A stretch of DNA of 9,606 nt from Bacteroidota bacterium (GTDB lineage: Bacteria > Bacteroidota > Bacteroidia > Chitinophagales > Chitinophagaceae). The DNA lies in contig JAFAGE010000136.1 in the NCBI GenBank assembly GCA_023423015.1, positions 1-9,606 on the forward strand, in the 5' to 3' direction. Every line of letters begins with the position of its first letter. Within the stretch, counting starts at the first letter, position 1. The position numbers and the translations under genes were made by a program. Below the pieces are notes generated by a model. The model was given only the letters and a program-made list of their open reading frames with translations. It did not search any database and was not told the DNA's origin. Positions 7,064 through 9,606 of the stretch are shown in pieces.

Positions 7064-8374
7064 TCAATGTTGATCTTTTCGTATACGTTCACTGACCGTG
7101 GTATCGATCAGGTGCTTGATAAATTTTGCTCCTGCGTCTTCGTCTGGCTCTCCTTCGGCGGTGAACAATCCCATAAAATAAGTTTCGCACCCATGATCAG
7201 CTGAACTGTCACCCTCAAATTTTTCGAAGTTGGCAAGCGATGTGGAAACCTGTCCTGTTGCAGGGTAGATGAGTACAGAGCGTGTAGCACCGTAACGAAT
7301 GTTGTAGGCAAACATCTGCCGCAGGTCGTGCGGGTCCGGATCGCCGGCAGCGATCATTTTCCATTTGCTATCCCCCATAACGCGGTGACGCGTCCGGTTA
7401 CCAGCGGAGTCAGATTTCGAAAATTCAATTTTCAGGTCCGGCCGCAACGTTTTATCCTTCCAGAAGTATTGTTCATCTTGTGGGGACACTGTAACGTCGC
7501 TACTTTCGAATTTAGCTGCCGATGACGAAAGGAGCTGGTACACCAACTGCTCGAACAGCCGGTTCATATCAAAGAGCAGCGCAATCACACTTGATTTTCC
7601 GGCGGTCATGTCGGGATGGTAGTGCAGAATGATCATCTTTGCGAGTTCAATTGCCCCCGCGTAACGGATGGTTTTGCGGTTAAAAGAAAGACGCTGCAGT
7701 TCTGAAGCCCGCCCACGCCAGGCAGAAACAGGTTCAAATGACAGCAGGTATTCATCGGCCCACAAGCGGATGTCGGTTCGCAGCGAGACATCGCGTACAA
7801 TCTCGAGCGCTGTTTTAAGGACCTGGTTTAGCCGGTGATCCCGGTCATACACGGTGTGCTCTGTATAGAATCGTTCCCGGTGCACGAGGTTAAAGCGGAC
7901 CTGTTTATCAATCATGAGTCGCCCCCGCAGTGCATATTGCTCGCCGCGTGCGCGCCTGTATTTTCTCACCAATCCGTTATGCAGAAGAAAGTTAATTTCC
8001 TGCAGATAGGCATACAGGAAGATATCGAGCAAATGTAGCTGCTGCAGCTGTTGTACAGCATTTTCTGTGGCGTTCAGCGTGACGTATCCGGCTTTGTGCA
8101 GCATCCACAGCAAAGCGCGTTGCCACTTTTTCTTTATCTCTTCGGACTGCGGGGATAGGTGGTCAGCTTTGGGCAGGATCTCAATCACTTTATCGCCCAC
8201 CTGCAGGGTACCGACATATGACGTAAACGTGACCCTCTTAAAGCCAGTGGTAAAATATTTGTTACCATGACGGTCATTGAAGCGGCAGAGCGCTTCCCAG
8301 TCATCATCGGACAATCCCTGCTCTCCGGTTTCAAGCGTCTGGTGTTCGAAGACAGTGATAGGAGTGCTAAGCAT
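7064..8374 (-). CDS. mcrC: McrC, nuclease subunit of a McrBC-type modification-dependent restriction system
   Basis: The 436-residue protein matches the McrC family. It has an N-terminal beta-rich region ending in YVGTLQVGDKVIEILPK (residues 53-69), a central helical region with FLYAYLQEINFLLHNGLVRKY (119-139) and GRLMIDKQVRFN (151-162), FDMNRLFEQLVYQLL at about 268-282, and a C-terminal PD-(D/E)xK nuclease domain. The nuclease motif is TLRPDLKIEF (D313) then VMGDSKWKM (D335, K337), followed by DLRQMFAYNIRYG (Gln353), the usual McrC order. McrC docks on a GTP-driven McrB ring and cuts DNA that McrB recognises as modified. The start at 8374 overlaps the mcrB stop by 8 nt, so the two are translationally coupled. 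The gene is GC-richer than the BREX genes (35 of 60 bases G or C at 7921-7980). The catalytic set looks complete. Confidence 0.93.
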   Translation of the reverse strand: MLSTPITVFEHQTLETGEQGLSDDDWEALCRFNDRHGNKYFTTGFKRVTFTSYVGTLQVGDKVIEILPKADHLSPQSEEIKKKWQRALLWMLHKAGYVTLNATENAVQQLQQLHLLDIFLYAYLQEINFLLHNGLVRKYRRARGEQYALRGRLMIDKQVRFNLVHRERFYTEHTVYDRDHRLNQVLKTALEIVRDVSLRTDIRLWADEYLLSFEPVSAWRGRASELQRLSFNRKTIRYAGAIELAKMIILHYHPDMTAGKSSVIALLFDMNRLFEQLVYQLLSSSAAKFESSDVTVSPQDEQYFWKDKTLRPDLKIEFSKSDSAGNRTRHRVMGDSKWKMIAAGDPDPHDLRQMFAYNIRYGATRSVLIYPATGQVSTSLANFEKFEGDSSADHGCETYFMGLFTAEGEPDEDAGAKFIKHLIDTTVSERIRKDQH

Positions 8375-9606
8375 AAATGGCTTTCACATGTTGGATAAAA
8401 GTGGCCTCGTCCCAAACCCGCACATCTTGGAGCGGGTACAGTTTCTGGTCAATGTAGCTTTGCCCACTGACCTTCATCAGCAGCACGTTGGAGGGGCGAG
8501 AAGCAGTGATAAAAACCTCGCCAATCACCAGCCCGATCCGTCCGGGATCACCGTAAAAATATTCCTGCAACAAAGGGATGATTTTGTGCTGGAATGCATA
8601 CTGGCAGTCTTTCACGGACCGCACACCAAGTAGATACGCGTGACCTATAGTACAGTCCCTTCCCAGCAGCTTCTCCAACCGGTAGTTGACAACGGATAGA
8701 AGCGCAGACAAGTTAATGCCCGTGAACGCCAGTGCAGACAGAACTTGCAACTGTTGTTCCTTTTCGCCTTCAGCTTTTACCAGGTTCCAAAGGTCAGCTT
8801 TACTCTTGGGGTTATCCATTTCAGCGGGAAATCCGATAAGACGGTACAATTTCTTTTCAACCCTGGCAAATTCTTCATCTGCCCAGTCGCGGTCTTCATA
8901 TTCCCACCACAGCTTCCGGAGCATTTCCTGTGGTGTAAGCAGCTGTGCCTCTGGCGTTTTTTCTTCGAATGCAAAACGCCTGCGAAGGGCCGTATCAAGT
9001 GCTTCGACACTCCGGTCGGCTGTATTCATCGTACATACGATAAATAAATTCGGCGGTACACGAAACCGTTCACGGCTGTACGGGAGCGTGACGGACAGCT
9101 CTTCTTTTCTGCCAAGCCGTTTGTCTTCTTCAATGAGGGTGATCAGCTCTCCGAATATTTGTGAAACGTTGCCTCGGTTGATTTCGTCAATGACCAGAAC
9201 ATAGTTCTTCCTTACATTGTCGTCGGACGGCTCGGCGGGATAGCTTTTCAGCTTTTCGAGAATGCCGGGGTAATAGATGCCGACACCGTAGTTGCGAACA
9301 GGCCTATTGTCGTAGTAATAATCCCTCAGCGTGGCAATGCTCATCGTATGGCCTGTCCCGCCACTGGCTTTCTTAAAACGGATGGAGGATTTGGTAAACC
9401 CGAGGATGGTGTAGGCCTTGCCTTCCCGTTTCATGGCATATGGCTGATCGGGTTTTTCTTCCCAGTCTTCCCGAAATCTCCTGAACGCTTCCTCGAATGA
9501 CAGTGTATCTGTGCCCTTCCCTTTTTGCGATTCATACCAGTTATTCTGCGCGAGATTAGCCATTCTTTTAAAGATGCCGGGTTCAACATCGTAGATCACT
9601 TCGTCG
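8367..9606 (-). CDS. mcrB: McrB-type AAA+ GTPase subunit, 5' end cut by window
   Basis: The frame is open to the window edge; the GTG at 9599 lies inside the domain and is not a real start. Counting from that codon, EPGIFKRMANLAQ (6-18) is the element after Walker A, which is outside the window with any N-terminal modified-DNA-binding domain. Walker B is YVLVIDEINRGN (D138, E139, with the McrB signature N141-R142), the sensor-1 region is MNTADRS (191-197), and ALRRRFAFEE (204-213) holds the arginine finger. YRLEKLLGRDCTIGHAYLL belongs to the C-terminal lid. Between the GIF helix and Walker B there are about 110 residues where E. coli McrB has roughly 15-20, so an extra subdomain is inserted (about 22-128). 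As in E. coli, McrB is expected to hydrolyse GTP and translocate with McrC. McrC follows with an 8-nt overlap. Confidence 0.92.
   Translation of the reverse strand, partial: DEVIYDVEPGIFKRMANLAQNNWYESQKGKGTDTLSFEEAFRRFREDWEEKPDQPYAMKREGKAYTILGFTKSSIRFKKASGGTGHTMSIATLRDYYYDNRPVRNYGVGIYYPGILEKLKSYPAEPSDDNVRKNYVLVIDEINRGNVSQIFGELITLIEEDKRLGRKEELSVTLPYSRERFRVPPNLFIVCTMNTADRSVEALDTALRRRFAFEEKTPEAQLLTPQEMLRKLWWEYEDRDWADEEFARVEKKLYRLIGFPAEMDNPKSKADLWNLVKAEGEKEQQLQVLSALAFTGINLSALLSVVNYRLEKLLGRDCTIGHAYLLGVRSVKDCQYAFQHKIIPLLQEYFYGDPGRIGLVIGEVFITASRPSNVLLMKVSGQSYIDQKLYPLQDVRVWDEATFIQHVKAIYA

Noticed and set aside
8686..9204. A 172-residue plus-strand frame opposite mcrB
   Set aside because: It is antisense to the conserved Walker B and sensor motifs of McrB and is a serine/arginine-rich shadow.

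Overview
The window looks like a defence island from a member of the Bacteroidota, plausibly Chitinophagaceae-like. This is judged from the style of the proteins, the lack of strong Shine-Dalgarno sequences and a moderate GC content; no rRNA or housekeeping marker is present to fix the taxon. Every gene I can support lies on the minus strand, so transcription runs from high to low coordinates. I see no tRNA, rRNA, CRISPR array, transposase or integrase.

Layout in transcription order: (1) 9606-8367, the 3' part of mcrB, an AAA+ GTPase whose Walker A region is outside the window; (2) 8374-7064, mcrC, its PD-(D/E)xK nuclease partner, overlapping mcrB by 8 nt. Together they form a type IV (McrBC-type) system expected to cut modified DNA. 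(3) 6878-6306, a 190-residue protein with no obvious name whose motifs resemble the ADP-ribosyltransferase (ART) fold, with a non-standard residue where the catalytic glutamate is expected. (4) 6132-5830, a small XRE-family DNA-binding protein overlapping (5) brxA (5833-5105), which overlaps (6) brxB (5115-4570), followed after 12 nt by (7) brxC (4557-1132) and after 9 nt by (8) a DUF1016/YhcG-type PD-(D/E)xK nuclease gene (1122 to beyond base 1).

Genes 4-8 form one tightly packed unit, the first half of a type I BREX locus. The methyltransferase (pglX), the phosphatase-like gene (pglZ) and brxL are not in the window and are expected beyond base 1. McrBC attacks foreign DNA that carries modified bases, while BREX blocks phages that lack the host mark, so the two systems would cover complementary phage populations.

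The points most worth a second look are the ART-like protein between the two systems, a cluster of three in-frame palindromes inside the DUF1016 gene that encode a repeated VQQ-x-AAL-type peptide, and a shared 12-bp near-palindrome in the two intergenic gaps flanking the ART-like gene. The two gaps (6133-6305 and 6879-7063) are the only non-coding stretches and both are shorter than 200 bp.
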